52,657 bases of DNA. Source: Sva-07 sp031426215. GTDB lineage: Bacteria > Actinomycetota > Acidimicrobiia > Acidimicrobiales > Ilumatobacteraceae. Shown here one piece after another: positions 15,537 through 25,377 of the stretch (positions are counted from its first letter, which is position 1; every line of letters starts with the position of its first letter). The position numbers and the translations under genes were made by a program. Below the pieces are notes generated by a model. The model ran no database searches. It saw nothing but the letters and a program-made list of their open reading frames with translations, and was not told the DNA's origin. The stretch is taken from positions 1 to 52,657 of the forward strand of contig JANPKU010000096.1 in NCBI GenBank assembly GCA_031426215.1, given 5' to 3'.

Positions 15537-16732
15537 GACGAGGCGTAGCGACGCAGGATGCGGCGTCCCAGGGAGGTCTTGTGGACCTCGTCGGCGCCGT
15601 CGTAGATGCGAGCCGCGCGCTCGTGGCGGTACCAGTAGGCGAGCACGGTGTCGTCGGTGACGCCGAGCGCACCGTGCACTTGAATCGCGGTGTCGACCGC
15701 TTTCAGCATCGTGTTGGCGACCGAGAACTTGATCGCTGCGATCTCGTCACGTGCCGCCTTCGCTCCGTGCTGGTCGATCACCCACGCAGCGTGCAGCGTC
15801 TGGAGGCGGGCGCCGCGGATCTCGGCATCGAGTTCGGCCGCCCAATGTTGGATCACTTGACGATCGGCGAGCGTGTCGCCGTTCGGGTCGATCACTCGGG
15901 CATTGGCGCGAGCGCACATCAGGTCGAATGATCGGCCGGCGATCCCGAGCCAGCGCATGCAGTGATGGATGCGACCCGGGCCAAGTCGTTCTTGGGCAAT
16001 CGTGAACCCACCGCCGCGAGGGCCGAGCAGATTGGTCATCGGTACGCGGCAGCCCTGGTAGATCACCTCGCCATGGCTGGCGTGGCCGGTGCCTGCGTGG
16101 CCCATCACGCTCACATTGCGCACCAGGTTGAATCCCGCGGTATCGGTCGGAACCAGGATCATGCTCGTCCGCGAATACGGCGGAGCATCCGGATCGGTGA
16201 CCGCCATGACGATCGCGAAGTCGGCGCCATCAGCCGAGCTCGTGAACCACTTCTGACCGTTGATCACGAACTCGTCGCCGTCCTCCACGGCGCTGGTCTC
16301 CAGGAGCAACGGGTTCGAGCCGGCAGTCTCCGGTTCGGTCATCGAGAAGCAACTGCGGATCTCGCCGGCCACCAATGGGCGCAGGTAGCGCTCTCGCTGC
16401 TCGTCGGTGGCGTGCATGTGCAGGATCTCGACGTTGCCCGCGTCGGGTGCCTGGGTGCCGAAGACCAGGTGGCCGAGCGGACTGCGACCGAGCGCCTCGC
16501 TGAGCAGGCCGTGATCGACCATGTTCAATCCGAGCCCACCGAACTCGACCGGATGGTTCGGAGCCCACACACCCATCTCACGAACCTTGTGTTGGGCAGC
16601 GCGAACGCCCGCTTCGAGCGACGCCGCATCCCCGTGCAGCATTTCACCCTCGAGCGGGATCACCTCGTGGTCCACGAAGTCGCGAACCATCTCGAGGATG
16701 GTCGTCATCTGTTCGGAGATCTCGAAATCCAT
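15533..16732 (-). CDS. Acyl-CoA dehydrogenase (ACAD10/11-like or FadE type)
   Basis: A 399-residue flavoenzyme. FAD/substrate segments include CFSMTEPETAGSNPLLLET near residue 128, INGQKWFTSSADGADFAIVM, QERLGPGRIHHCMRWLG, and the C-terminal QVHGALGVTDDTVLAYWYRHERAARIYDGADEVH in pieces. It removes hydrogens across C2-C3 of an acyl-CoA and passes electrons to ETF. I chose the ATG at 16732 because GAGGAG lies 7 nt upstream; an in-frame start at 16759 would put that site inside the gene. It is the first gene of a three-gene operon whose members overlap by 4 nt. A divergent sucrose phosphorylase begins 99 nt away. Confidence 0.93.
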   Translation of the reverse strand: MDFEISEQMTTILEMVRDFVDHEVIPLEGEMLHGDAASLEAGVRAAQHKVREMGVWAPNHPVEFGGLGLNMVDHGLLSEALGRSPLGHLVFGTQAPDAGNVEILHMHATDEQRERYLRPLVAGEIRSCFSMTEPETAGSNPLLLETSAVEDGDEFVINGQKWFTSSADGADFAIVMAVTDPDAPPYSRTSMILVPTDTAGFNLVRNVSVMGHAGTGHASHGEVIYQGCRVPMTNLLGPRGGGFTIAQERLGPGRIHHCMRWLGIAGRSFDLMCARANARVIDPNGDTLADRQVIQHWAAELDAEIRGARLQTLHAAWVIDQHGAKAARDEIAAIKFSVANTMLKAVDTAIQVHGALGVTDDTVLAYWYRHERAARIYDGADEVHKTSLGRRILRRYASS

Positions 16733-16831
16733 GTGCGCGCGCTCCTCCTGCTCGACCACGCTGCCACCTCAGACCGTCGGAGAACGAACCTTCGACCGCC
16801 ACGGCCTCGACCGGTACGATCGGCGGCGCCC

Positions 16832-18286
16832 ATGGCTCTGCGACCGAACGCCACCGCCCCTGTGCTGATCACCTACGCCGACCGCCTCGCTGGGAGCATC
16901 GGCGGCGTGCTCGCGCTCCTCGACGGCGAGTTCGACGGAGCGTTCGCCGGAGTGCACCTCCTCCCGTTCTTCGTTCCGATCGACGGCGCCGACGCCGGAT
17001 TCGACCCGATCGACCACACCGAGGTCGATCCCAGGGTGGGCTCGTGGGAGAGCGTCGCGGCACTGGCGAGTCGATACGACGTCATGGCCGATGTGATCGT
17101 GAACCATATCTCGGCGCAGTCGGGCCCGTTCCTCGAGTGGCTGGCGCAGGGTGACGATGCGCCGTCCGCAGCGATGTTCCTCACGCCGCAGCACGTCTTC
17201 GGTTCGACGCCATCGCCGGCCGACCTCAATGAGATCTATCGGCCCCGGCCGACCTCGCCGTTCACCGACGTCGAGTTCGCCGATGGCACACATCGCACCG
17301 TGTGGACGACCTTCACCGATCAGCAGATCGACATCGACGTCGAACATCCGCTCGGCTGGGCCTATCTGATCGACATCCTCGATCGGTTCCAGTCCGCCGG
17401 CATCACGAGCGTGCGGCTCGACGCCGTCGGGTATGCGATCAAACGGGCGGGAACCTCGTGTTTCATGCTCCCTGACACGCTCGAGTTCATCCGCCACCTC
17501 ACCGCTGCATGCCATGAACGCTCGATGCGGGTCCTGGTCGAGATGCACGGCCATCATCTGGACCAACTCGCGGTCGCAGCCGACGTCGACCTCGTCTACG
17601 ACTTCGCTCTGCCGCCGCTGATCCTCGACGCCATCTACACCGGCGATGCCGACCCGCTGCGCCGTTGGATCGAAATGCGTCCGCCCAATGCGATCAACGT
17701 GCTCGACACCCACGACGGCATCGGGGTGATCGACGTCGGAACGGATGCCCGCGACCCGACTCGCCGAGGGCTCCTGACACCTGAGCGCATCCACGACCTG
17801 GTCGAGACGATCCACGACCGCTCCGCGGGTGTCAGCCGAGCGGCCACGGGTGCCGCAGCATCGAATCTCGACCTCTACCAGGTGAACTGCACGTTCTACG
17901 ACGCGCTCGGTCGGGACGACGATCGCTACCTGGCCGCCCGGATCATCCAGTGCATGCTGCCCGGCACGCCGCAGATCTACTACGTCGGGCTGCTCGCCGG
18001 CACCAACGACAGCGAACTGCTCGCACGCACCGGGGTCGGGCGCGACATCAACCGTCACCACTACACGCGACCCGAGATCGACGAAGCGCTCGCCCGTCCG
18101 GTCGTGCAACGTCTGCTCGCACTGCTGCGCTGGCGGGCAACCGAGCCTGCATTCGACGGAGTGTTCGCACTGCTCGACTCCGAGCCACACGTCCTTGCCG
18201 TGCGATGGTCGTGCCCTGGATCGACCGTGACGATCGAGGTCGATCTGATCACCGACGACGTGACGATCGGATCAACTCCCGGGTAA
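16832..18286 (+). CDS. Sucrose phosphorylase-family glycosidase (GH13_18)
   Basis: 484 residues, matching the size of sucrose phosphorylases and their relatives. GH13 region I is DVIVNHIS, region II SVRLDAVGYAIK with nucleophile Asp197, region III VLVEMHGHH with acid/base Glu237, and region IV LDTHDGIGVID with Asp295. The LDTHDGIGV form of region IV and the IYYVGLLAGTNDSELL segment are typical of the GH13_18 group. It should phosphorolyse an alpha-glucoside to glucose 1-phosphate. Sucrose, sucrose 6'-phosphate, glucosylglycerol and glucosylglycerate are all used in this group, and no sugar transporter is adjacent to decide. A TACGAT box lies 11 nt before the ATG. Its 3' end overlaps the convergent gene by 15 nt. 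Confidence 0.9.
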   Translation: MALRPNATAPVLITYADRLAGSIGGVLALLDGEFDGAFAGVHLLPFFVPIDGADAGFDPIDHTEVDPRVGSWESVAALASRYDVMADVIVNHISAQSGPFLEWLAQGDDAPSAAMFLTPQHVFGSTPSPADLNEIYRPRPTSPFTDVEFADGTHRTVWTTFTDQQIDIDVEHPLGWAYLIDILDRFQSAGITSVRLDAVGYAIKRAGTSCFMLPDTLEFIRHLTAACHERSMRVLVEMHGHHLDQLAVAADVDLVYDFALPPLILDAIYTGDADPLRRWIEMRPPNAINVLDTHDGIGVIDVGTDARDPTRRGLLTPERIHDLVETIHDRSAGVSRAATGAAASNLDLYQVNCTFYDALGRDDDRYLAARIIQCMLPGTPQIYYVGLLAGTNDSELLARTGVGRDINRHHYTRPEIDEALARPVVQRLLALLRWRATEPAFDGVFALLDSEPHVLAVRWSCPGSTVTIEVDLITDDVTIGSTPG

Positions 18287-18916
18287 CGGGGTTCGACGCG
18301 GTGGCGACACCCGACGGGAGCGGCGTCCGAGGACGAGCCCTGCGATGGCGAGCACGATTGCGGCGAGCGTGATGACAGCACCGACGATGAGCTCCACGGT
18401 GTTGTCGTCGAACGATCCGATCGATGACGAGCCCGGTTCGGGTTCCATGGACGTCCCGAAGCCCTCGGATGCGGACCCAGTTCGACTCCCCGAGCACAGG
18501 TTCGAGTCGAGCTCACCACTGGCGAGGTCGTACGACGACTCGGTGCGAGCGAAGACCACCGAGTCGACTCCCGCTCGCAGCTCGAGGCCACAGCTCGCAC
18601 CATCTCGTGCACTCACCACCGACTGGGTCTCGAATGCATTCCCCTTGAACACCGAGTCGACATCGAAGACGAAACGTGCAGGATCGTCGGAGCTCATCAT
18701 CGGGCCGCCAGGCTTCTGCACCTCGACGAGTCGACCGACGAACACCACGTCGGCCGCGGCGAACGCTTCGTCATCGGTGAGCCCGCTGCAGCTGCACGCC
18801 GACACCGGACCCGAGGACAGCGGCGGAGCAACGGCCACGACGCTGGCCAGGAGCACGGCCGTCATCGCCCCTCGCCTGAACCAACGTACGCAGCCGTTCC
18901 CCCGAATCGGTTCCAT
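18272..18916 (-). CDS. Secreted, membrane-anchored protein with a TIMP/NTR-like N-terminal domain
   Basis: A 214-residue exported protein. A signal peptide (WFRRGAMTAVLLASVVAVAP) is followed by mature SACSCSGLTDDEAFAAADVV, an N-terminal CxC pattern seen in TIMP/netrin-like domains, with two more Cys in GASCGLEL and NLCSG that could form disulfides. VVFVGRLVEV and VFKGNAFETQSVV continue that fold. A low-complexity spacer leads to a C-terminal transmembrane helix (ELIVGAVITLAAIVLAIAGL) and an RRSRR tail, so it is tethered to the outside. The ATG at 18916 is chosen because TACGGT lies exactly 6 nt upstream; another ATG at 18934 is in frame. Function unknown; inhibition of surface proteases is only a guess from the fold. 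Confidence 0.75.
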   Translation of the reverse strand: MEPIRGNGCVRWFRRGAMTAVLLASVVAVAPPLSSGPVSACSCSGLTDDEAFAAADVVFVGRLVEVQKPGGPMMSSDDPARFVFDVDSVFKGNAFETQSVVSARDGASCGLELRAGVDSVVFARTESSYDLASGELDSNLCSGSRTGSASEGFGTSMEPEPGSSSIGSFDDNTVELIVGAVITLAAIVLAIAGLVLGRRSRRVSPPRRTPLPGS

Positions 18917-19082
18917 CGGGTCACCGTATGCCACAGGCCACCCGTCGTAGGGTCGTGAGATCCCCGGGCCTGAGGCGCTCGCTGTGACCCGCCACCTGGA
19001 CGGTGCTGTCCATCAGCGACTGATCGACCGACGTCGCACGGTGATCCACCACCGCGCCGACGCTTCCTGCAAAAGTTCCTCG

Positions 19083-20378
19083 ATGACCGACGTGTCAGCG
19101 GCCGATCGGTATCGCCAGTCGGCCCGAATTCTCCACGATGTCGCAAAGCCGATGCGGGTGCTGTCGGCACTCGCCTGGCCCGGCAACCTGCGAGATCAGT
19201 TCCTCGACAACGGAGCGCAGCGGCTCCCCGAGCCCACGTACGAACCGATCGACCCAACGCCCGTGATGGAGGCCGTGGCGGCCGCGCGCACACTGCTGCA
19301 ACCAGGCTCCGTTGTCGACGACTGGCTCGGCCGCGAGGCGGATGCAATCGAGTCGACCGCACGCATGCTTGCGACGCGCGAGACACCTGAGTTCTTCGAA
19401 CACAGCAGCGCCCTCTACGGCGTTCCGGACCAACCTCTGCGGTTCGACCCAGCCACCCCACTCGAGCTTGCTCGCCGCGTCCACGAGGCGCTCGAGGTGC
19501 TCCACGAGGCCGATCTGGTGCCGCCGGTGGTCCGGTCACGCACCGGTGCGCAGGTCGCATCGTTCATCGACGCCGAGGTGCGCGAACACTTCGGAGACAG
19601 CGCCCCCGAGGTACTGCTCGTCGACGAATTGTCGGCCAACGCCACTGCGACCACGAGCCGGATCCGAATTCGCGCCGGCGCGAAGTTCACCACCAAGGAC
19701 GCTGCGCAGCTCCTGAACCACGAGGCGTTCATCCACGTCGGCACCGGATTGAACGGGCGGGCGCAGACCGACATCCCGATTCTCGCGATCGGGCACCCCG
19801 GCACCACTCGAACTCAGGAGGGTCTGGCGGTCTACTCCGAGTACGTGTCGGGCACGCTCGGCCTCGACCGTCTGCGGCGACTCGCCGACCGGATCATCGC
19901 AGTGCAACACGTGGTCGACGGCGCCGACTTCATCGAGCTGTACCGCTGGTTCCTCGACCGCACACCGAATCCGGAGCAGGCGTTCGAATCGACTCGGCGC
20001 ATCTTCCGCGGCGCACCGATGACCGGAGGCGCACCGTTCACGAAGGACTGCAGCTACCTGTCCGGCTATCTGTCGGTGACCACCTTCATCCGATCGGCAT
20101 TCACCGCCGGACGCGCCGACACGCTCGCACTGTTGTTCTCCGGCAAGCTCGACCTGTTCGCGATCCCGGCGCTCGCAGAGCTTCGCAGTCAAGGGCTCGT
20201 GAGGCCTGCGAGATTCTTGCCCCCATGGGCATCGGACCCTGGTTGGGTACTCGCCCACCTGACGCTCAACTCTTTTCTTGCGAACATCGACCTGCGCGCC
20301 GTGACGACGGCGATGGCCGACGTCCTCCAGCATTGCCCGAGGGTCGACATCCAGTTCCAGCAAGCAACGCCCGGCTGA
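19083..20378 (+). CDS. DUF1704/QEGLA-motif putative metallopeptidase
   Basis: A 431-residue cytosolic protein of the DUF1704 family, often annotated as flavohemoglobin expression-modulating QEGLA motif protein. A zinc-type HExxxH is seen in LNHEAFIHVGTGLNG, followed by the family signature GTTRTQEGLAVYSEYVSG with the QEGLA box. Related eukaryotic MATCAP proteins are carboxypeptidases that use these motifs, so a peptidase is possible. The ATG at 19083 (MTDVSAADRY) is preferred to an in-frame start at 18984 because the upstream part is Arg/His-rich and unlike the family. AAAAGT lies 6 nt before the ATG and there is no ribosome binding site. It converges with the HPF-like gene. Confidence 0.8.
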   Translation: MTDVSAADRYRQSARILHDVAKPMRVLSALAWPGNLRDQFLDNGAQRLPEPTYEPIDPTPVMEAVAAARTLLQPGSVVDDWLGREADAIESTARMLATRETPEFFEHSSALYGVPDQPLRFDPATPLELARRVHEALEVLHEADLVPPVVRSRTGAQVASFIDAEVREHFGDSAPEVLLVDELSANATATTSRIRIRAGAKFTTKDAAQLLNHEAFIHVGTGLNGRAQTDIPILAIGHPGTTRTQEGLAVYSEYVSGTLGLDRLRRLADRIIAVQHVVDGADFIELYRWFLDRTPNPEQAFESTRRIFRGAPMTGGAPFTKDCSYLSGYLSVTTFIRSAFTAGRADTLALLFSGKLDLFAIPALAELRSQGLVRPARFLPPWASDPGWVLAHLTLNSFLANIDLRAVTTAMADVLQHCPRVDIQFQQATPG

Positions 20379-20411
20379 GGAGCCGGTTGCCGGCGCCGCT
20401 CGACGGTTCGT

Positions 20412-20768
20412 TCAGGTCGTGTTGTCTCGAAGGTGCCGGTTGTTGCGGGGTTCGCTCTTGGTCTTCATGTCGGTGATCTGTCGGATCATCTCGTCGCGCA
20501 CCTCGTTGAGCGCCTGTCCGAACTCGATGTTCGATGACGTGGCCACCAGCGGCTTGTGACCGTCGATCTTCACGTCGAGGGTGAGGTGCTGGTTCTTGCT
20601 GTCACGTTCCTTCACGAACAATCCGAGTGACACCGTGCCGGCGTCGAACGAACGAAGGCGGGCGTCCAGTTTCGACCAGTGATCGACGATCATGTCGAAC
20701 TCACCTTCGTGGATGTCACCGTGCAGACTGAGCCCGTCAGCCACGGTGGCCGGATGTTGATTCGTCAT
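20412..20768 (-). CDS. HPF/RaiA-like ribosome-associated protein
   Basis: 118 residues resembling the beta-alpha-beta core of ribosome hibernation factors (S30AE/sigma-54 modulation family): LSLHGDIHEGEFDMIVDHW, VSLGLFVKERDSKNQHLTLD, VKIDGHKPLVATSSN and the amphipathic helix FGQALNEVRDEMIRQITDMK. The long-HPF C-terminal dimerisation domain of most actinobacterial HPFs is absent, so this is a short form, and the basic helix patches are modest. It may bind the 30S subunit under stress. GGAG lies 5 nt before the ATG at 20768. In many actinobacteria an hpf gene sits between comF and secA; here that place is empty and this distant gene is the only candidate in the window. Confidence 0.7.
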   Translation of the reverse strand: MTNQHPATVADGLSLHGDIHEGEFDMIVDHWSKLDARLRSFDAGTVSLGLFVKERDSKNQHLTLDVKIDGHKPLVATSSNIEFGQALNEVRDEMIRQITDMKTKSEPRNNRHLRDNTT

Positions 20769-20868
20769 CACGACTCCTCTCGTCGGAGCTGGCCGGGCTG
20801 GAAGCCCGTCGCTCTGACTCCATTGTTCCGCACCTCGCGTCGACTTGCCCAAACGGATGCGTCGAACC

Positions 20869-21765
20869 TCAGCCAAGGTCGTGAGGGCCGGCGCCGAGAT
20901 AGCCCTTGCCGGCACGGATCGTCTCGCCCAACGGCGCGAGGATGTCGAACAGTTCATCGATGTCATCGCCGAGCGCATCCAGCGCCGGGCGCATCTGCTC
21001 GTCGGTGACCACTTCGATCTGTTCGCGGGCGTGACGACCCAGCTGTGACAGTCGGGTCTCGGAGCCCACTGCGTCGAGGTAACCGAGGTTGCGCAGATGG
21101 TGCTCGGACCGATCGAACTCGTCGGACGTCCAGCCACGGGTCCGGCTGTAGCTGCGCATCGGCATCCCCCACGAGAGTTCGGTGAGCAGACCGATATCGG
21201 TGGCGGTGAGGCCGGCCGCCATCCACGCTGCATTGTGACTGTCACCCCGGTACTCGCGCAGGAAGTCGCCGACGTGCCACATCGCTGCGAGATGCTCATC
21301 GGGCACCTCGAGTGCGGCAATGCCCGCAGCGAGATGTCGGCCGTTGATCGGCAGCACAGCGGCGGCTCGCTCGAGCAACCCGAGGGCGCGCTCGACGCCC
21401 ATGGGGCGGTCGCCGACCAGCCGTCGCAGCTGCCGCAGCGCACCATCGGCGCGCGCTGCCCGGATCGTTTCGGCGTCGGTGCGAGTCCAGGCCAGCTGCA
21501 CCGATGGCACCACGACCGCAGCGCTGAACACGCCGAACGCTGCCGCGATCACCTCGCCGGGCACCTGACCGAGCAGGCTCCCGCGGCTGGCGAAGTACGC
21601 GGGCCCGTCCGGCAATGCGACACCACCGGCATCACCGGGACTGGGATCGAAACCGAGCGCTTCGTAGTTCGCGTGACACTCGGGCGAGAAGTACACCTGG
21701 CCCACGACCGGTTCGAGCACCGAGCCGAGACGGCGAGCGAGCCGTGACATCGTCGAAGTCTCCAT
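20869..21765 (-). CDS. SCO6745 family protein
   Basis: A 298-residue protein matching the actinobacterial SCO6745 (SalK-like) family. The N-terminus LARRLGSVLEPVVGQVYFSPECHANYEALGF is characteristic, followed by YFASRGSLLGQV and a long helical middle. The C-terminal third has a winged-helix look (MRSYSRTRGWTSDEFDRSEH, RLSQLGRHAREQIEV). No function is established. The ATG at 21765 has TACCGT 8 nt upstream; a second ATG at 21750 is in frame. The gene follows the acyl-CoA dehydrogenase on the same strand but is separated by 119 nt and its own promoter-like box. Confidence 0.8.
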   Translation of the reverse strand: METSTMSRLARRLGSVLEPVVGQVYFSPECHANYEALGFDPSPGDAGGVALPDGPAYFASRGSLLGQVPGEVIAAAFGVFSAAVVVPSVQLAWTRTDAETIRAARADGALRQLRRLVGDRPMGVERALGLLERAAAVLPINGRHLAAGIAALEVPDEHLAAMWHVGDFLREYRGDSHNAAWMAAGLTATDIGLLTELSWGMPMRSYSRTRGWTSDEFDRSEHHLRNLGYLDAVGSETRLSQLGRHAREQIEVVTDEQMRPALDALGDDIDELFDILAPLGETIRAGKGYLGAGPHDLG

Positions 21766-21884
21766 GCGCCGACACGGTAGGCGGCGCCGGCCATCTCGGC
21801 GTCAGCGTGAGCGACAACGCTGAGCTTCGACGTCGTTGCGTACGTGGGCTCCGAGCACCCGGGCGTCGCACCGGCATCATGGCG

Positions 21885-23024
21885 TCACTCGACGGGGAGG
21901 CCCAGGTTGCGGGCGATCACCAGTCGCTGGATCTCGCTGGTGCCCTCGCCCACTTCGAGGATCTTCGCATCGCGGTAGAAGCGCACGATCGGCGTGTCCT
22001 CCATGAAGCCCATCCCGCCGAACACCTGCGTCGCGAGTCGGGCAGCGTCCATCGCCGCCTCGGTCGTGTAGAGCTTCGCCATGGCCGCAGCCTGGCCGAT
22101 CGGACGTTCCTGATCCTTCAGCCACGCCGCCTTGTAGGTGAGGTTGTGCGCATTCTCGACCTGCACGGCAAGGTCCGACAGTTGGAAGGCAAGGCCCTGG
22201 AACCGCCCGATGGGGCCACCGAACGCATGGCGCTGCTGCGCATACGCAACCGACGCGTCGAGGCACGCCCGAGCCGAACCCAGTGCGAGCGCCGAGATCG
22301 CGATCCGACCGTCGTCGAGGATCGACAGGAAGTTGCGGAAACCGTGACCCAGCGCCCCGAGCAGGTTCTCCTGTGGGATCCGGCAGTCGACGAACGTGAT
22401 GCCGTGGGTGTCGCTGGCATGCCAACCGAGCTTGGCATAGGCCGGCTCGATGATCATGCCGGGTGTTCCCGCCGGCACGACGAACGCCGAGATCCCGTCG
22501 TCGGTGCGGGCGGTGACGGTGACGATGGAGGTGATGTCGGTACCGCAGTTCGTGATGAACGCCTTCGAGCCGTTCAACACCCACTCGTCGCCGTCGAGCA
22601 CCGCCGTGGTACGCGTTGCTCCGGCGTCCGACCCGCCGTCCGGTTCCGTCAACCCGAACGCCCCGAGCGCCCGGCCGGCCACGAGGTCGGGCAACCAGCG
22701 GTCGCGCTGCTCGTCGGTACCGAACCGGAAGACCGGATTCGCGCCGAGACCGACGCCGGCCGACAGCGTGATGCCCATCGACTGATCGACTCGCCCCAAC
22801 TCTTCGATGGCAACGCACAGCGAGGCGAAGTCGCCGCCACCTCCGCCCCACTGCTCGGGGAACACGATGCCGAACAGTCCGAGATCACCCATCTCCTGAA
22901 CGATGTCGACCGGGAAGTGACACGTGCGATCCCACTCGGCGGCGTGCGGTGCGATTCGATTCTCGGCGAACTCGCGCACGGTGGTCCGCAACAGTTCGTG
23001 GTCGTCGCTCAGTTCCCAGCTCAT
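21885..23024 (-). CDS. Acyl-CoA dehydrogenase (short/medium-chain type)
   Basis: A 379-residue enzyme of the classical acyl-CoA dehydrogenase fold. FAD and substrate motifs are GAFGLTEPDGGSDAGATRTT (near residue 125), WVLNGSKAFITNCGTDITSI, QRHAFGGPIGRFQGLAFQL, and the C-terminal QVFGGMGFMEDTPIVRFYRD with ILEVGEGTSEIQRLVIARNL. The catalytic base Glu is expected in the EGTSEI segment, as in short- and medium-chain enzymes. It introduces the 2,3-double bond of acyl-CoAs and donates electrons to ETF. The start MSWELSDDHELL at 23024 is chosen over an in-frame start at 23093; TAGCGT lies 8 nt upstream. It is divergent from the lipoprotein gene, with 57 nt between the starts. Confidence 0.95.
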   Translation of the reverse strand: MSWELSDDHELLRTTVREFAENRIAPHAAEWDRTCHFPVDIVQEMGDLGLFGIVFPEQWGGGGGDFASLCVAIEELGRVDQSMGITLSAGVGLGANPVFRFGTDEQRDRWLPDLVAGRALGAFGLTEPDGGSDAGATRTTAVLDGDEWVLNGSKAFITNCGTDITSIVTVTARTDDGISAFVVPAGTPGMIIEPAYAKLGWHASDTHGITFVDCRIPQENLLGALGHGFRNFLSILDDGRIAISALALGSARACLDASVAYAQQRHAFGGPIGRFQGLAFQLSDLAVQVENAHNLTYKAAWLKDQERPIGQAAAMAKLYTTEAAMDAARLATQVFGGMGFMEDTPIVRFYRDAKILEVGEGTSEIQRLVIARNLGLPVE

Positions 23025-23081
23025 CGCTGCCGACGCTAGTAGTGACCACGCCGTGACGCCCATCTTGCCTAACGTGCTTGC

Positions 23082-24278
23082 GTGCGCCGCCAACCGATCG
23101 CCATCCTGGTCGGCGCACTCCTACTGATCGCGGCGTGCTCAGGTCAGTCGGCGGCCAGCTCCGAGTACGACACGGGCGCCGACACCATCGCTGAGTCGGT
23201 GACGACGACCACGTCGACCATCGCCCCGCCCCGCGCCACGACGTCAACATCCAGCACCACGACCACATCCACGAGCACCACGAGCACGTCCACCACGAGC
23301 ACGTCGACCACGAGCACGACGACCACCACGACCACCGAGGTGCAATCTCTCCTCGATCCGACGCTGACGATGGCCAACCGTGCGTTCGACGATCTGGCTC
23401 GAACACAACCAGCTGCCACGATGACGGTCGTCCGCGATCGCCGAAACGTGCTCAGCCGAGCGTCTGGCACGACGATCGACGGCGCACTCGCCACCGCCGA
23501 CTCGCCGATGGTGGTCGCCAGCGTCAGCAAACTGCTGACGGCGCTGATGATCGCCCGACTCGATCAGACCGGATCCATCGAGGTCGACGGTCCGATGCCA
23601 TGGGCCGACATCGGCGTGGTCACCCACCCAGGTTGGGCTGGCGTCACCGTTCGCGAACTCCTGGCTCATACATCCGGAATGCCTGTGGTCCGCACGGAGT
23701 GGTTCGATGGCGAGATCGACTGCGCCGCATTTCTTCCGTGGCTGCTCGGCGAACCACCATCGACGACCCGCGGTCGATGGACCTACTCGAACGGCAACTA
23801 CTGCGCGTTGGGGTTGCTGGTCGAACGAAGGACCGGGATGCCCCTCGACCAAGTGGCCCAGGCGCTCCTGTTTGATCCACTCGGGTTGACCGGCGCACAC
23901 CTCACCACCGACGGACAGCTCGCCACCGACATCGAGTACCGCCTCGGTGTCGCCCGACTGTCCCGCCTCGGCGGCGCAGGCACGTTCATCGTCTCGACCG
24001 ATGACATGGCATCGGTGCTCGCCTCGGTCACGCCTGCGGATCTCGCAGTGATGACGTGGCCCGGCCTGCTCGTCGACCAGTACGGCTGGGGCCACACGGG
24101 CAGCGTCGACGGAGCCCTTGCGTGCGCGTGGGTGCTCGAACGAGGCCGAACCGTCGTGGTGGCAACCGTGGCCGGCACCTCGCCGTCCACCGGAGGTGAC
24201 GTCTGCGACCGCGTGGTTCCCGCCGTCGCCGACGATCTCGGCATCGGCCAGGGGCGTCCCGATCGTTCTCCGCCGTGA
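23082..24278 (+). CDS. Serine hydrolase lipoprotein of the beta-lactamase/class C PBP family
   Basis: A 398-residue exported lipoprotein. The signal MRRQPIAILVGALLLIAACS ends in a lipobox (IAAC, Cys19). A Ser/Thr linker of about 45 residues follows (40-85), then the catalytic domain. The nucleophile motif SxxK is SVSK in MVVASVSKLLTALM, the second motif is YSN in WTYSNGNYCALGLL, and the third is HTG in WGHTGSVDGA. These fit D-alanyl-D-alanine carboxypeptidase or esterase-like beta-lactamase homologues working outside the membrane. The GTG at 23082 has TAACGT exactly 6 nt upstream, so the message is probably leaderless. It converges with the deacetylase gene with 4 nt between stops. Confidence 0.9.
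   Translation: MRRQPIAILVGALLLIAACSGQSAASSEYDTGADTIAESVTTTTSTIAPPRATTSTSSTTTTSTSTTSTSTTSTSTTSTTTTTTTEVQSLLDPTLTMANRAFDDLARTQPAATMTVVRDRRNVLSRASGTTIDGALATADSPMVVASVSKLLTALMIARLDQTGSIEVDGPMPWADIGVVTHPGWAGVTVRELLAHTSGMPVVRTEWFDGEIDCAAFLPWLLGEPPSTTRGRWTYSNGNYCALGLLVERRTGMPLDQVAQALLFDPLGLTGAHLTTDGQLATDIEYRLGVARLSRLGGAGTFIVSTDDMASVLASVTPADLAVMTWPGLLVDQYGWGHTGSVDGALACAWVLERGRTVVVATVAGTSPSTGGDVCDRVVPAVADDLGIGQGRPDRSPP
23200..23337 (+). repeat. Low-complexity Ser/Thr-encoding repeat tract
   Basis: Irregular repeats of ACGAGCACCACG and ACGTCGACC-like units encode almost only Thr and Ser. This is the linker of the lipoprotein, expected to be extended and possibly O-glycosylated. Such tracts change length by slippage. 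Confidence 0.75.
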
Positions 24279-24282
24279 CGCC

Positions 24283-25293
<1,011 letters not shown>

Positions 25294-25377
25294 GCCCCCA
25301 CCCTAGGCACACGAACGCTCCGCCCAACAGACGTCACACCGGTATCCCATCCGGCTCGGAGCTGCCATGCTGGGAGA

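Noticed and set aside
20379..20411. Terminator between the DUF1704 and HPF-like genes
   Set aside because: Only short GC repeats are present; no convincing stem of more than 5 bp.
23200..23337. CRISPR-like or satellite repeat
   Set aside because: The repeats are in frame, irregular and encode a Ser/Thr linker of a lipoprotein; there are no spacers.
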